This document shows positions 10,297 to 22,000 of a stretch of DNA of 34,892 nt, piece after piece; the stretch's first letter is position 1, and every line of letters starts with the position of its first letter. The notes under the pieces are model-generated. The model did not search any database. It was not told the DNA's origin and saw only the letters and a list, made by a program, of their open reading frames with translations. The stretch is taken from the NCBI GenBank assembly GCA_037176905.1, contig JBBBWG010000002.1, forward strand, positions 194,629 through 229,520. Reading direction: 5' to 3'. Made by a program: the position numbers and the translations under genes. The DNA is from Azolla pinnata. Lineage: Eukaryota > Streptophyta > Polypodiopsida > Salviniales > Salviniaceae.

Positions 10297-13200
10297 TTAC
10301 TGCATTTTGCATAGACGAGGCCGGCTAGTAAATCGACGGCCATTGCTTCTAACAAATGACACGATGCTGAGCGTGACACTGCCCCAAATAACTACATAGA
10401 GCATCTGATATGCATTCTGGCTTGCTGCACAATCAAAAGAAATGAGAATCTGTTATATGTGAAGAATTCAAGAGATTGCATCATTGCACACGAAGGTATT
10501 CAGAACCACATTATGCGACGTAACCACAATTAAAACCCCATCAAGACAATAACAACGCATCACAATCACCAAACTCATATAAGTTCGTAGACATTAATAA
10601 ACATAAGCATTGTGAAAGTTTCACACCTTCTCTCAAAAACATCACAGTAAAGAGCACTGCCGTAAAGATGACCCACGAAACAATCGGCAGGTACTGCGAT
10701 TCAAAGATAGATGATGAATGAATTGGTGAAAAGTTCACATTTTTTCCATCACTGTAACAATGTAACTCACAGTGAAAAACTTCCGACCAATTCTGTCTTC
10801 TCGGAAGGAAAATCCACTGCCCACAGCATAATGGCCAGCTACAAGATCAAGAGCATCCTGGAAACCCCCTATCGTCAGAATAAAATGCACACAAAAATCT
10901 AGAAAGCATAATTTATACAAAAACCACTCTTTATTGTGTGCATACCTGCCGTTTACCGTCATGTAGGTTGTTGTAATAATACCTAGCTAGGGCACTGTAT
11001 CCATCCTGCAAAACACCAGATATTGTCCTCTTCCCATGCCTAAAAATATTTCAGTACTAGTCAACGAAATTTATGCTTTAAGCATTATTGTTATTCATAT
11101 ACATCAAGAGGCATCTCACCTTACGAAATCTCCCTTCAAAGCGGATGTTCCCGCATATTGGATACTTATATTATCTCCATGATCAGCCCACACTGAAATC
11201 TCATATCTCATAGATAAACAAATCATAATGCGTAGAAAGTTTGACAAAAACATACTTTCTATTACATAGTTAAGTGACAATAAAACACAATGATGACCAA
11301 TAATTTCCGATAATGGGTGTCCAAGATAGACAGAAAACACTTTTTTCACAGCACATGAAATATGAAGAAAATTAACTCCCAAGGGAAGGGGTTTCTATCC
11401 ACAAAGGAGCTTGTATAGCGATTAGTTATGCTGTATTAATTTAAGTCTGAATAACAAAAAATCCTTCGTTCAGTTCAGTGAGATCATTTGTAGCTGGTGA
11501 TAACATGGATAAGTGAGTGTATATAAACAAGGTTTGATACAGAATACTTCATGAAGCTCAATAATACATATCAAGAAAATATTAGTATGAGGTAGATTTA
11601 GTGCACTATCCAATACCAAATGAGATCCATGACTTTGGACAAAACAAAAGATTCTCAGTCCTCTCCTATTCAGTTAAATACAGAAAAAGTAATTAGACGA
11701 AGGCATGCATATTTTATCAGGAGTCACAATCAATATGCCTGTCTACTGTACAATGTAGTTGTACAGGCCACATCTCAAACCACATCTGTATTTTATAGCC
11801 TACTGGTAGGAACTAGGAGTTTAATGAAAGATATACTAAAAACTGACAATAAAATTTTCCACAAAATTGATTTAATGACTGCAGTATGTGATGGCTGTGC
11901 AAATGAAATCTATGATAAAATGAAATCGTTCATTTGAATAAATACTTAGCCAAAATCAAATCTATGAATCATTTAAATTTAATCAAGCAGGATTATGACC
12001 ATGAGCACGAAATGAGAGCAGGGCATGGAAAAAGGAATTTCAACAATTTCCAGAAGTTTTATCACATAGTTTAGTTACAAATAAATGTGGAAAAGCTTAC
12101 ATTCTTTAAACCAGGTATCAAATTCCAGATATTGACTGATTTTTTCAGACTCGCCAAGAATATGCAATCTTCGCAACTGAGCTTCTAACAACTTCCTTCC
12201 AAACAAGCTCTATATCATCAAAAACAGTTATATGAATTGAATGGTGGAAACCACGTTAAGTGACCAAAACAATTACCATGTTAGATAACGAAAGGACATT
12301 GATGATATCTAGTGTCCTTAGATATCTAGAGTCGCTAAGATCTCATCTGTAGTCATATCTATTTTAGTTTCTTTTCTTTTCTTTTTGCGACTTGAAGATG
12401 ATTTTCTTGTTCAGTCTGTTAGGTCATTTTTGCCTCTTAAAAGACGTTAAATATAATTTTCTTTTCTTTCCTCTTTTTCTCTGGATATACCTGAGTAACA
12501 TTGGTGCGATCCAAACAGTCGATGCAGTTTGTTCTAACAATTCCTTTTTGTTCTTCTATCAAAACACCTGAATCTTGTATTAGGAAATAACTGCATCCAG
12601 AGATGTGCATATACATGTTCATCAGCATCAAGTAGGAATGTGAGCTTTACCAATATAGGAAAAAGTAAGCACAACCTCAAAATGCTATTTTTTTGCTCTT
12701 CATAAGCGCATCTAGAAAAACCAGAAGAAAAGTTCAGGTACGAAATGTAAGCTTGCCTTTGCTTATTTAATTCTTCCTTAACTTGTTCATACAGATTTGC
12801 TAGTTGTTCAAAATTTACTTGTCCACATATGTGATGAAAATCAAATGCAAAATATCTGCAAAAGAAGCAGTTATTGATTCAGCAGAAGAACTCGCATACT
12901 TATGTTCAATTAACATTCTTATGATGCCTTTACCTTATCTTCTCACTGAGTATGTTTTGCATCGCATTTGCATATGCTTTCCCTAAAATAGCCTCACCTC
13001 CATGCTATATAGAATAAAACATTAGATGAAAATATAACTTCAAAACATGAAAAGAAAAACTTCCACTGATTCTACTGAGCGTGTTTAGCCGTCTTGTCTT
13101 GGTACCAACCCCAGAAACACTTGCTTAAGGATATTTCTAGTCATACGAAGCTTTACTTTATGACTTGACTTTGGCGTGCAGTGAACTAGATAAAACAAAG

Positions 13201-16200
13201 AGAAAGATTCTGACCTTGTTCACCAAATCAATGGCAACAACTGATCCATATCTCTTAGCGAGGTCCTGAAAATGCCGTTCTAACACCTTCAGCTGCACAA
13301 GTTTAGATTTGATTTATTTCTTGATAAAGATAACAGACATTCCATACTATAGAACGATCAACGAGCAGTGGATGGTATCCTTCAACCAGTTGTTATGCCA
13401 AATTGTCATTGCAGTATTTTTGAGGCTAAACCCACATCCACAACATCTCCAAGTTTGTGTAATAAAGATGGTGCATATTCTAAAAGCTATAGTTTCTGTG
13501 ATTACTGCACTGTGAAATAGAAAGTTCAACAATCTCCTCAGTTCTAACCTGCATGCCAATGTCCCCAACTACTCTGACAGATTCAAGAACAAACTTTAAC
13601 ACAGTTGACTAGCCGCAAAATTCAAGTACAGACGAATTTCGGGCTTTTTTAACCAAAAGATGGATGATGTACTAACTTTCTGAGTCAATATGTAACCAGT
13701 TAGTAATTTTCCAGCACTATAAGCACATTTATGTGAAAAACGTTGACATCATCTACATGTAAACATCTAGCACAGCATTTGAAATATTAAAATTCTTTCT
13801 AATTGTCAAAAAGTGCCAAGTCCCAAGCAACTAAAGGTCATTCCTGTATGACAATAGCCACTTCTAATCAGTACATGGATATTCTTTGATAATAGAAGGA
13901 AAACTCAAGCAAAGTTAAATATGTTAAATAGAATTTCCCCTCATGATACTGTAGATGAAGGAAGAATTGGACAAAACCACCAAAACATCGCCATAGAAAA
14001 TATTACCGATTCCTCCGAATTTGCAAGTTCGATTTTGGGTTTGTATTTTAGATCGACAATTTGTTGCCAAAGAAGCGGAATTGATCCCCTAACCTGTGAG
14101 AAAATCTTTCTCAGAGAACAATCTCATTTTCACCAATCTAGACACAAAAAGTTTGGTGCATACCTGGACATATGATGCTAGATGACCATTCACTTCTAAG
14201 AGCTGCTCTGTCTCTACAAAGTTTGCAGCATCTCCATCACGGCTAGCTCCTCTTCTCCACATCCTAGTTCCTAGTTAACCATGGATGAAGTTAGGAATAA
14301 GAAAATCTGTGCAACATACTAGAATCATCTCAAACAATGCAGAAAATAATCGAGCACAAAAGCTTCCTTCTTACCTATTCGATGGGTACACCGACGGGCA
14401 ATTATAGACAGTTTTACAGGTGCCTGTTGAAGTTCCAGCTTAAAAGTGTCGAAACGTTTTAGGAATTAAGAAAGACAATCCGTTTCCCTTTCTTATGGGT
14501 TTGCTATGGTCGCACATAAATGACTGGGAATGTGAAAAGGTTCAAATACTACTGTCATTGCACTCTGCTTTAAAGGAAATACATTATCATTATATTCAAA
14601 ATACCACATTTCAACTGTATAAAGGGAAGTCCTAACAAAAGATATTTCCTTGAATGACAGGGAGCAGAAATGAGTCAACCTGAAGCAGCATGTGCATTCC
14701 AGTCAGATAACCCAAATTTATCATAAAACACCAAGAAAAGAATTACAAGAAACACAAGTTCTTACCTGCATATCTGCAGCAGATTCTAAAAGTTTTTGAT
14801 TCCAAACAAATCTTCTGTTTCCCTGAAAACCCATATTTCTACTTATCAATTTAAGTGAGCATCCATGAAAAACTGAAAAAAATCTCTATATAGGTATTAC
14901 TCTTGCATTGCAAGGGCATACGTAGTCTACCGTTGGAGGTTAAAACACGACCTCAATATCCTTAGTACACCAGAATTACTTTCTCTAATCTCTCTATTGT
15001 TGTTAAAAATTTAAAAGAAGTAATCCTTGTCTATCTTTTACTAGATGTACCACATTCTGCGAAAGAGGAACTAACATATAGCTACTCTGCAATGATCAGT
15101 AATATTACCTGTCTCCATGAAGGTTGACATTTTTTATTGCGGAAGCTATTCTGAAGGCTACAATACACAAACAACACTCACCAATCAAAACATTCATAAC
15201 ATGTCTCTACAAGATTCTAATCTTTTGAAATATCCTTCAGATAAAGAGCAAATGACTTCTATAATTGTGATTCCAATTTGATCCTATCATTTGTTTATTC
15301 TAACAGATCCACATAATCAAAATACACAGTTTGCCATTTCTACACGATGTTTATGACATGGTTACAGATCTCGTTTATGATTTCAGATGTTTAGCACGTT
15401 TCAATTTGAGAAATACACAGTATTCATCATGATAATCTTAGAGACATTAAAGCAACTCCAGCAACAAACTGGATTCAGTTTTTTCCTGTCTTTGCTGAAA
15501 TCAATGTTATCAAACCTCTAACAATCGCATTGTATTAAACTTTACATTAATCAGAACTCTCTAAAGATTTAGATGTTCAGAAGCAATACACATTACATAT
15601 CTACACACACACACACACATGTGTGTGTGTGTACATTATATGTATAAGAAAGGGGAACAAAAAAGAGTAGAATCATTGCACTACCTTGACCTTCTAGCAC
15701 ATAAAGAAACAAAGGCCTTAATATGTATAATATTTGCAATATTGGCTAACATCAGATATTGAAAGCTGTATATTGGGAAAACTTTCACCTGTGAGTGAGA
15801 TCGACAGTGTATGACATATACAACCCAGAAGTTTTCTCCACTGAATCAAGAAGACTGCGAAGATGAGCTTCATCTTCTTTCTGCCATTGGGATCTTGTGA
15901 AAAGGTTACAACTCCATTGTATGCACCTTAAGGAAAATTGGTCTGAAAATCACCTCACCTGTTCTTGAGATAAATTCCTTAATGTGGAATAGCAATGAAG
16001 AAACTTCATGGAAAGAATCTTGAACACAGGGCTCCGATGGTAAGTGCCCACAAATTCTCGTGATGTCACAACAAGAGGATACACCTCTGTTAACAGCACA
16101 GAAGGAATTATAGAACGAGCCTATGACTCTCAAAAGAGTTAAGAAAAAAGTCCAACAACAAAGTAATAGTAGTTATACAAACCACTTAAAAGTTGCAGAA

Positions 16201-17114
16201 CCCCAAGAAAGCCATAAACAATTTGTGATTTAACAGACTTCTGAGAATCATTTATAGGAAGCTCACCTGCGATAAGAGATTTGCAAATGAATTGTCAGCA
16301 TTTCTTTGGACACAACTATTCGAGATCAGAAAGAAGAAGAGCTGGATGCAGAAGCTAGAAATCACTAGCAGCCCAGCAAGAATTATTATAAGCACAAAGA
16401 ATATGTAATCATAGGGTAAACATGTATGCAGGAAAAAGAATAGATTTGCAAATGAATTGTCAGCATTTCTTTGAACACAACCATTCGAGATCAGAAAAAA
16501 AAAGAACTGGATGCAGAAGCTAGAAATCACTAGCAGCCCAGCAAGAATTATTATAAGCACAAAGGATATGTAACCATAGGGTAAACATATATGCAAGAAA
16601 AGTAATAGAGAAATTAACTGCATTTTCCCCTAATTGCCCTGGGTTCTCACTTCCTTGTCTAAATGCTCCCAAGGCAGAAAGAGAGAAGGAGAAAACATAA
16701 TGATTCCTCACTGTATAATTCATCAAGAAATATACAGCAATTGAAAACAACCGAAGATGCAACAGCCATATAATTGATTGAGAAATAAAATAAGGTGTAC
16801 AATTGCTTTGGCAGTAGATAGATAATGTCATAAAATTGAGCAACACGATTGTGGATAGACGTTAGAAGAACCAATTTATGATTTTTTACCCCTTAAAGAT
16901 CCATATGATGAGAGAGATGACCTCTGCTGCCAATTGGAAGGAGCGAAATAAGTATGCTTGAAAAAAGCAACGACTTACTTATCAATTGCAGCTCTCCACT
17001 CCTCTTGCTGATAGACAGAAGCTGAGAAAATCCAGGGTCCAAGGGCTTGAACACGTATAGATGCTCAAAGTGCCATAATCGCATTTCTCCACAAAAGCTT
17101 TTCTCGAATTCCAT
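10297..17114 (-). CDS. SAC7: SAC-domain phosphoinositide phosphatase (SAC6/7/8 type)
   Basis: Exons in coding order: 17114-16979, 16266-16183, 16086-15959, 15880-15789, 15157-15109, 14822-14766, 14679-14646, 14455-14375, 14270-14164, 14093-14007, 13608-13549, 13292-13215, 13004-12934, 12855-12757, 12590-12491, 12209-12101, 11192-11120, 11039-10946, 10857-10771, 10693-10627, 10424-10297. Total 1821 nt, 606 aa. The catalytic CX5R motif is complete: RTNCIDCLDRTN with C410 and R416. Other landmarks are LPVIQGSF at 188-195, ARRCTHRIGTRMWRRGA, WADHGDNISIQYAGTSALKG, and two C-terminal hydrophobic segments at about 543-561 and 569-590. That tail marks the ER/Golgi Sac1-like SAC6/7/8 group, which dephosphorylates PI4P and related lipids; Arabidopsis SAC7 is RHD4. 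Which paralogue this is I cannot say. The start ATG follows an in-frame stop, and the N-terminus MEFEKSFCGEMRLWHFE fits. It carries one AT-AC and one GC-AG intron, and is head-to-head with CDKC. Confidence 0.92.
12591..12756 (-). other. GC-AG intron just before the SAC catalytic exon
   Basis: Exon ...AAGCAAAG is followed by the donor GCAAGC; the acceptor is GGATGCAG before TTATTTCC. Joining gives NKQ-S-YFLIQD, a natural spacing for this family. A later GT (TTTC|GTACCT) is in the same phase and would insert about five residues, so it is a possible alternative site. Confidence 0.65.
14456..14645 (-). other. AT-AC (U12-type) intron in the SAC gene
   Basis: On the minus strand exon ...CAAGGAA is followed by the donor ATATCTTTTG, close to the U12 consensus ATATCCTTT. 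The 190-nt intron ends in TTTCTTAATTCCTAAAAC, where TTTCTTAAT resembles the U12 branch site TTCCTTAAC and lies about 10 nt before the terminal AC. Joining gives CAA GGA A|GT TTC GAC, restoring the conserved VIQGSF. No GT-AG choice restores the frame: the exon-7 frame meets a stop (TAA) upstream, and the only downstream AG sites have the wrong phase for the available GT donor. Confidence 0.8.
15607..15632. repeat. AC/GT palindrome
   Basis: An AC run meets a GT run at CACATGTG, giving a 26-bp perfect palindrome able to form a hairpin. It lies inside the SAC intron 15158-15788. Confidence 0.8.
16277..16607. repeat. 165-bp tandem duplication in SAC intron 1
   Basis: Unit 1 at 16277-16441 and unit 2 from 16442 to about 16607 share long identical blocks, for example GATGCAGAAGCTAGAAATCA. 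They differ by scattered substitutions and small indels. The duplication sits just upstream of the acceptor of coding exon 2, inside the 712-nt intron 16267-16978. It creates a phantom duplicated hydrophobic open frame on the minus strand. Confidence 0.9.
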
Positions 17115-17749
17115 TGGTGTACCATCTGCATCACCGTGTCAAAAACCTTGTATTAGCCTGATTCATAACCAGAGATGAACAAGCAAAAATCAAAACTTTC
17201 CAGGGAGAGAAAACGCATTTGAATGGATTCCAGAAAAGAGCTGAGCAAAAGAAAGAACGATGCAGAAAATCCATTGGAATATAGATCAAGGAACGAAACA
17301 AAAGGTTTGTAGAGCAGCTCGTGAACGCGTTGAAGAGAAGGGACGACGAGCTTGCGCTGCCACAGAGAAGGTATCCATCCATTGGGAGCGATAACGCAAA
17401 GGAGCGGTGTTCGGAAACGGAGAGATTGCAATGTGCCGGAATCAAATGTATATGAATGCCAACACGGATCAGGAGATGATGTGCACTCGATTCAAGAAGA
17501 CGATTTTAGCTTCATCGATTACAAGAAGAAGGTGTTTCAATCCATAAGATGAGAGAGGTGACCTCTGCTGCTGTCCCGATTGGAAGGAGCAGAAGATGAT
17601 GATGATGATGATGACATCGAAGGAAGCAAAGCGGCGGAGATGGCGACGATCAGGTACTGTGTGCAAAACTGCTGCGCAAATACTAAGGCGTGGATTTGCT
17701 ACTTGCAGGAGATATCCCTGAAGCTTTAATCCTGCGTGTCGGATGATTC
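17115..17749. other. SAC 5' leader and promoter side of the divergent region
   Basis: Contains the presumed SAC leader; GATGCAG just above the start could be a leader acceptor. 17549-17594 repeats, imperfectly, about 45 bases of SAC intron 1 at 16902-16947 (shared cores GATGAGAGAG and GACCTCTGCTGC). A GAT run follows at about 17595-17615. No coding exon is supported. Confidence 0.45.
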
Positions 17750-18336
17750 TTCGCCCTTCGGTCATCACCGTAGCTCAGAAATGATTCTGAATCGCAAGCA
17801 TCGCCCTTTCATTCATCGCCATAGCTCGAAAAATGATTCTGAATCGCAAGCACCGCCCTTTCCTTCGTCGCCATAGCTCAAAATGATTCTGAATCGCAAG
17901 CATTTCATTCATGGATTCCGAGTCGCAAGCATCGCCATGGCTCAAGATTCTGAATCGTCGCAAGCACCGCCCTTGCGTTCATCGCCATAGCTCAGAATGA
18001 TTCTGAACTCGCAAGCATCGCCCGTGCATTCATCGCCATAGCTCAAAATGACGCTGAATCACAAGCATCGCCCTTGCGCCCTTCCGTTCGTCGCCATAGC
18101 TGCTGAAAATGATGCTGAATCACACAACAAGCAACGCCCTTGCATTCATCGCCATAGCTGCTGAAAATGATGCTGAATCACAGCAAGCAACGCCCTTCCA
18201 TTCATCGCCATAGCTGCTGAAAATGATGCCGAATCACACAACAAGCAACGCCCTTGCATTCATCGCCATAGCTGCTGAAAATGATGCTGAATCACACAAC
18301 AAGCATCGCCCTTCCATTCATCGCCATAGCTCGAAA
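17750..18336 (+). repeat. Minisatellite array, about 11 copies of a 50-58 bp unit
   Basis: Each unit contains TCATCGCCATAGCT, then AAAATGATNCTGAATC, then CAAGCAnCGCCCTT. Left-hand copies are about 51 bp, with CATAGCTC and GAATCGCAAG. Right-hand copies are about 58 bp, with CATAGCTGCTG and GAATCACACAACAAG, so the array has two subfamilies. One copy near 17900-17945 is disrupted. It lies between the divergent SAC and CDKC genes. Confidence 0.9.
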
Positions 18337-18530
18337 TCTTGGTGCACACATGCCGAATTTCGAAGAAGGAAACGGATTCGTCGTCGCCGCGATGATGGGC
18401 GTTGCGTGCCCTTCCTTGATTCATCGATCGATCGAACTCTTGCACCGCGCCATGCGATCTTTATTACGCCTTGTGATCGTCAAGTCGCCACGATCGGCAA
18501 GCAAGACATGCGTTGCAGTGCCGGAAGCAG

Positions 18531-18645
18531 ATCGCATTCGATAGATTCAATCGACAGCAAACGAATCGCATTCGATAGATTCAATCGGCAGCAAACGAAT
18601 CGCATTCGATAGATTCAATCGGCAGCAAACGAATCGCATTCGATA
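18531..18645 (+). repeat. 34-bp tandem repeat, three full copies and a partial
   Basis: The motif ATCGCATTCGATAGATTCAA recurs at 18531, 18565 and 18599, with its first bases again at 18633, an exact 34-bp period. Copies differ at one base (CGACAGC versus CGGCAGC). It is separate in sequence from the 50-58 bp array to its left. Confidence 0.92.
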
Positions 18646-18773
18646 TCGATCGATAGCTTGAAATCGAGAGGAGAAGGAAAGCAAGCCGAGGTGCGATCGT
18701 GTCTGCTGCACTCGTCGGGCCAGAAATGCATCTCGTGCGAAGCTGATTCTTCGTCGTTATCTAGCGATTGCAA

Positions 18774-18835
18774 TTCATGATCATGATCATCAGCATCATC
18801 AGCATCATCATCACTATCATCTTCATCAACAACAA
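18774..18835. repeat. CAT/CAG-rich microsatellite
   Basis: Imperfect CAT triplets with CAG interruptions ending in CAACAACAAC, upstream of CDKC. Nothing indicates that it is translated. Confidence 0.8.
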
Positions 18836-19079
18836 CAAATAATTTCTTTCATTTGCACTTGTTGGGAAAAATTGAACTAGACATGATATGTATGTATGGA
18901 ATGTGGTGATTGGCGGGTTTCGAACTCGAGATCTCTCAAGCGGTCGCCAGAAGGTTTCCATCGCCAGCGCCAGACGAAGAGGGAGGAGTGGCTATGGCCT
19001 CGGGAATCTGAGCAAATCTGCAGAGAGGGGGGGAGAGAGAGAGAGAGCCTGCGTCCTCGAGGGAGAGCGGCACCGAGCC
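18836..19079 (+). promoter_or_regulatory. CDKC proximal promoter and 5' leader
   Basis: Contains a GA run at about 19027-19048 just 5' of the start codon. An ATG at 18888 is in frame with the CDKC start at 19080 and open throughout, so a 64-residue N-terminal extension is formally possible. The extension is Arg/Ser-rich with no family resemblance, so I treat this as leader. A stretch around 18906-18935 looks weakly like a tRNA T-arm (GTTTCGAACTC). Confidence 0.45.
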
Positions 19080-22000
19080 ATGGCTTCTGCTGGACAGTTG
19101 AACTTAGAAGAGGCCACTACCTGGGGTTCCAGGAGCGTGAACGTGTTCGAGAAGCTGGAGCAGATAGGCGAAGGGACTTACGGGTAAGCTCTTCTCATCC
19201 GCTTCTTCTTCATCTCTGTGCCTTGCGTATATCAAATCAACGCGGCATTCATTCCCTCCCCCCCGCCTTTCCCATCTCTTTGTACATGTAGACAAACAAA
19301 ACAACGAATTTGTTTCGTAAATCTCTCTCTCTCTCCCTCCCTCCCTCTCTTTCCGGGGTAGATGGAGATCATGCCTCAACTTATCCCGACTGAAATTAAT
19401 TAAATTGATCTAGTTTCCCTCAGCATCTGTCGTAAAGATTTCAATACAAAAGGTTTCTTTGCAGTCAGTCAGTAAACACCGACCTTAACTAATGGAATCC
19501 AAAAACAGCGTATATATGTATATGTCTATACCTGCATAATGCGAATTTAATACACGCTCACACACAGTAGATGCGTGATGTAAGAGACGAACTGGATTGG
19601 TGTGTTGGATTTGGAGAAGTTCCGTGAGGTTAATTCCTTGATTTATGGTAAATGTGGGGATCGGTGTTAGACGACAGTAACGGCAGTATGCCTTCCAATC
19701 CTGGTGTAACAAGGAAATGTAATCATGGCATTGGTGTCCTCCTGCATATTACAGGCAAGTTTATATGGCCAAAGAGATTGCGACTGGTGAAATCGTGGCT
19801 TTGAAAAAAGTTAGAATGGACAACGAAAGAGAAGGGGTAAACTGCCGAATCTGTTTGCAAACTGATTATGAAAGCGTTGATGAAAATTTTAGTTAAGGAT
19901 ATGCCGTTTTTCTGCAGTTTCCTATTACAGCAATCCGAGAAATAAAGATTTTGAAGAAGCTAGAACATGAGAATGTGATCAAGTTGAAGGAAATCGTAAC
20001 TTCTCCAGGTAATTTTACGGGTTTCTTTGAAGAATTCCTGAGACATCCGAAGCATAAAATATTTTCTGTATTTCATGTGTGATGTGAGTGGAAGTAGGAG
20101 ATTGTTACTTTCCCTGAAGAAAAGAGTTGCGCCTTTCTTTTTTCAGGTCCAGAAAGAGATGAAAAAGAGAAATCAGGTAGATTATGCGCGATAAATGTTT
20201 GTAGATTATTTCTCTGGACATTGTGTGATTCTAGCTAAATATTTCAATGACGATTGCAGAAGGCAACAAATACAAGGGTAGCATATACATGGTCTTTGAA
20301 TACATGGATCATGATCTTACTGGCTTGTCTGATCGTCCAGGGATGCGATTTTCTGTACCGCAAGTTAAGGCATGTGCTTTTACACTTTATTTTTCTAATC
20401 AGTAGCATGATCCAGGTTTGGACATGGATAATGAAACGTTCTGTTGCCAACGTCGCAACTTGTTTGCAGTGTTACATGAAACAATTGCTGACAGGGCTTC
20501 ATTATTGTCACATTAATCAAGTCCTACATCGGGATATAAAAGGCAAGCAGATAAAAATCAAGACTATATTCAATTCCTTGTGAATATGATCCTAAAGTTA
20601 ATCGATTTCTACTGGGCCTTTACGTTGCTTCACATCTATTTAAGACTTACAGTAAAATGATTCATGATATTAGGAGTGATTGATTTCAACGGGGCCGTTT
20701 TGGGTCCAAAATGTTATTGATTTGTAGATACGAAGAAATGATAGAACCTGTGGGCTCTAGTTCACTTCTAGAATTAGATGACCCATGGCCTTCTCTTGTG
20801 CAGAGAGGCCTAACCATTTTTTCCTTGTCCATGATAGGTTTTCTCGTTTTGTACAGATTGGCACTGTCATTAATTTCTGGTCACCTTTTTTATGTAAACA
20901 ATTCAGGCTCCAATTTACTCATTGACAACAATGGAATCTTAAAGCTTGCGGATTTTGGGCTCGCAAGGTCCTATACAGGAGATCAGCAAGCAAAATTAAC
21001 AAATCGGGTCATCACGCTTTGGTACAGGTGTGAGGTTCTGGATGAATGATCCCTTTCTGCTGAATAGTACATTTAGTATGATCCACTCCGAGTTTCTCTC
21101 CAAAAGTTCAACTTGGTTGAAATACCTTTCAATCCACAGACCACCTGAGCTTTTGATGGGTGCAACAAAATATGGTCCAGCTGTTGACCTTTGGTCAGTT
21201 GGTTGTATATTTGCTGAGCTTCTGTATGGAAAGCCTATTTTGCCTGGAAAAGATGAGGTACGTGTGATCTTTATAATTTTCTTGCCTTTTTATGCTTTAC
21301 AAAACGAAAGTCCACTTCCATGTGAAAGCTGAGGGTTCCATAGAAATGTTGCATTTCTTTTGTAGGCTTTTTTGCTAAGGCATCTTTGTTTCTTGTTATC
21401 GTAGATAGAACAGCTGAATAAAATATTCGAGCTTTGCGGTTCTCCAGATGAGACAAACTGGCCTGGTGTTTCTAAACTACCATGGTTCAGTCAGTTTAAG
21501 CCGGACAGAGTTATGAGACGGCGAGTCAGAGATGCTTTCAAACAGTATGTGCTCAGTAAAATCTTGCTGATTAAGTTAGGGTATCTTTTCATGGATCCCA
21601 TTGATTCAAAGGAGTGCCTTTCTGAGATTAGAGTTGGATGTTAGGACAGTTTTGATCGGCATGCTCTTGATCTTGTGGAGCGCCTTCTCACACTAGATCC
21701 ATCACAGGTTTGGTCATCAAATAGATTGGCATGTATGTCTTGGGTTTTGTATTGTTTTTATGGGCCTTATTTTATCATTTATTCATCTTCTGCATTTGAA
21801 TTCAAACAGAGAATATCAGCAAAGGATGCTCTTGATGCGGAATACTTTTGGAATGATCCATTTCCATGTTCACCTAGCAGGTGTGTGGTCATATTCTTAA
21901 AATTTCATTAAATAACTTACAAGTCTCAAGCTAATCTCACGCATCCAGGAATATGACATTGTTGTGCGGTTTAGATATCAATTCTTGTTTGGACTTGCTT

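Noticed and set aside
16252..16623. A hydrophobic 123-aa minus-strand frame resembling a duplicated membrane protein
   Set aside because: It lies within SAC intron 1 and part of exon 2. The repeat in the protein is simply the 165-bp DNA duplication.
17750..18336. CRISPR-like array
   Set aside because: Units are contiguous tandem repeats without unique spacers, they vary in length, and the genome is eukaryotic.
18223..18612. 129-aa plus-strand frame through the minisatellites
   Set aside because: Its composition mirrors the DNA repeat, and there is no start context, splice partner or family motif.
18900..18945. tRNA or SINE remnant suggested by GTTTCGAACTC
   Set aside because: Only a T-arm-like box is visible. 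There is no acceptor stem, anticodon arm or A box.
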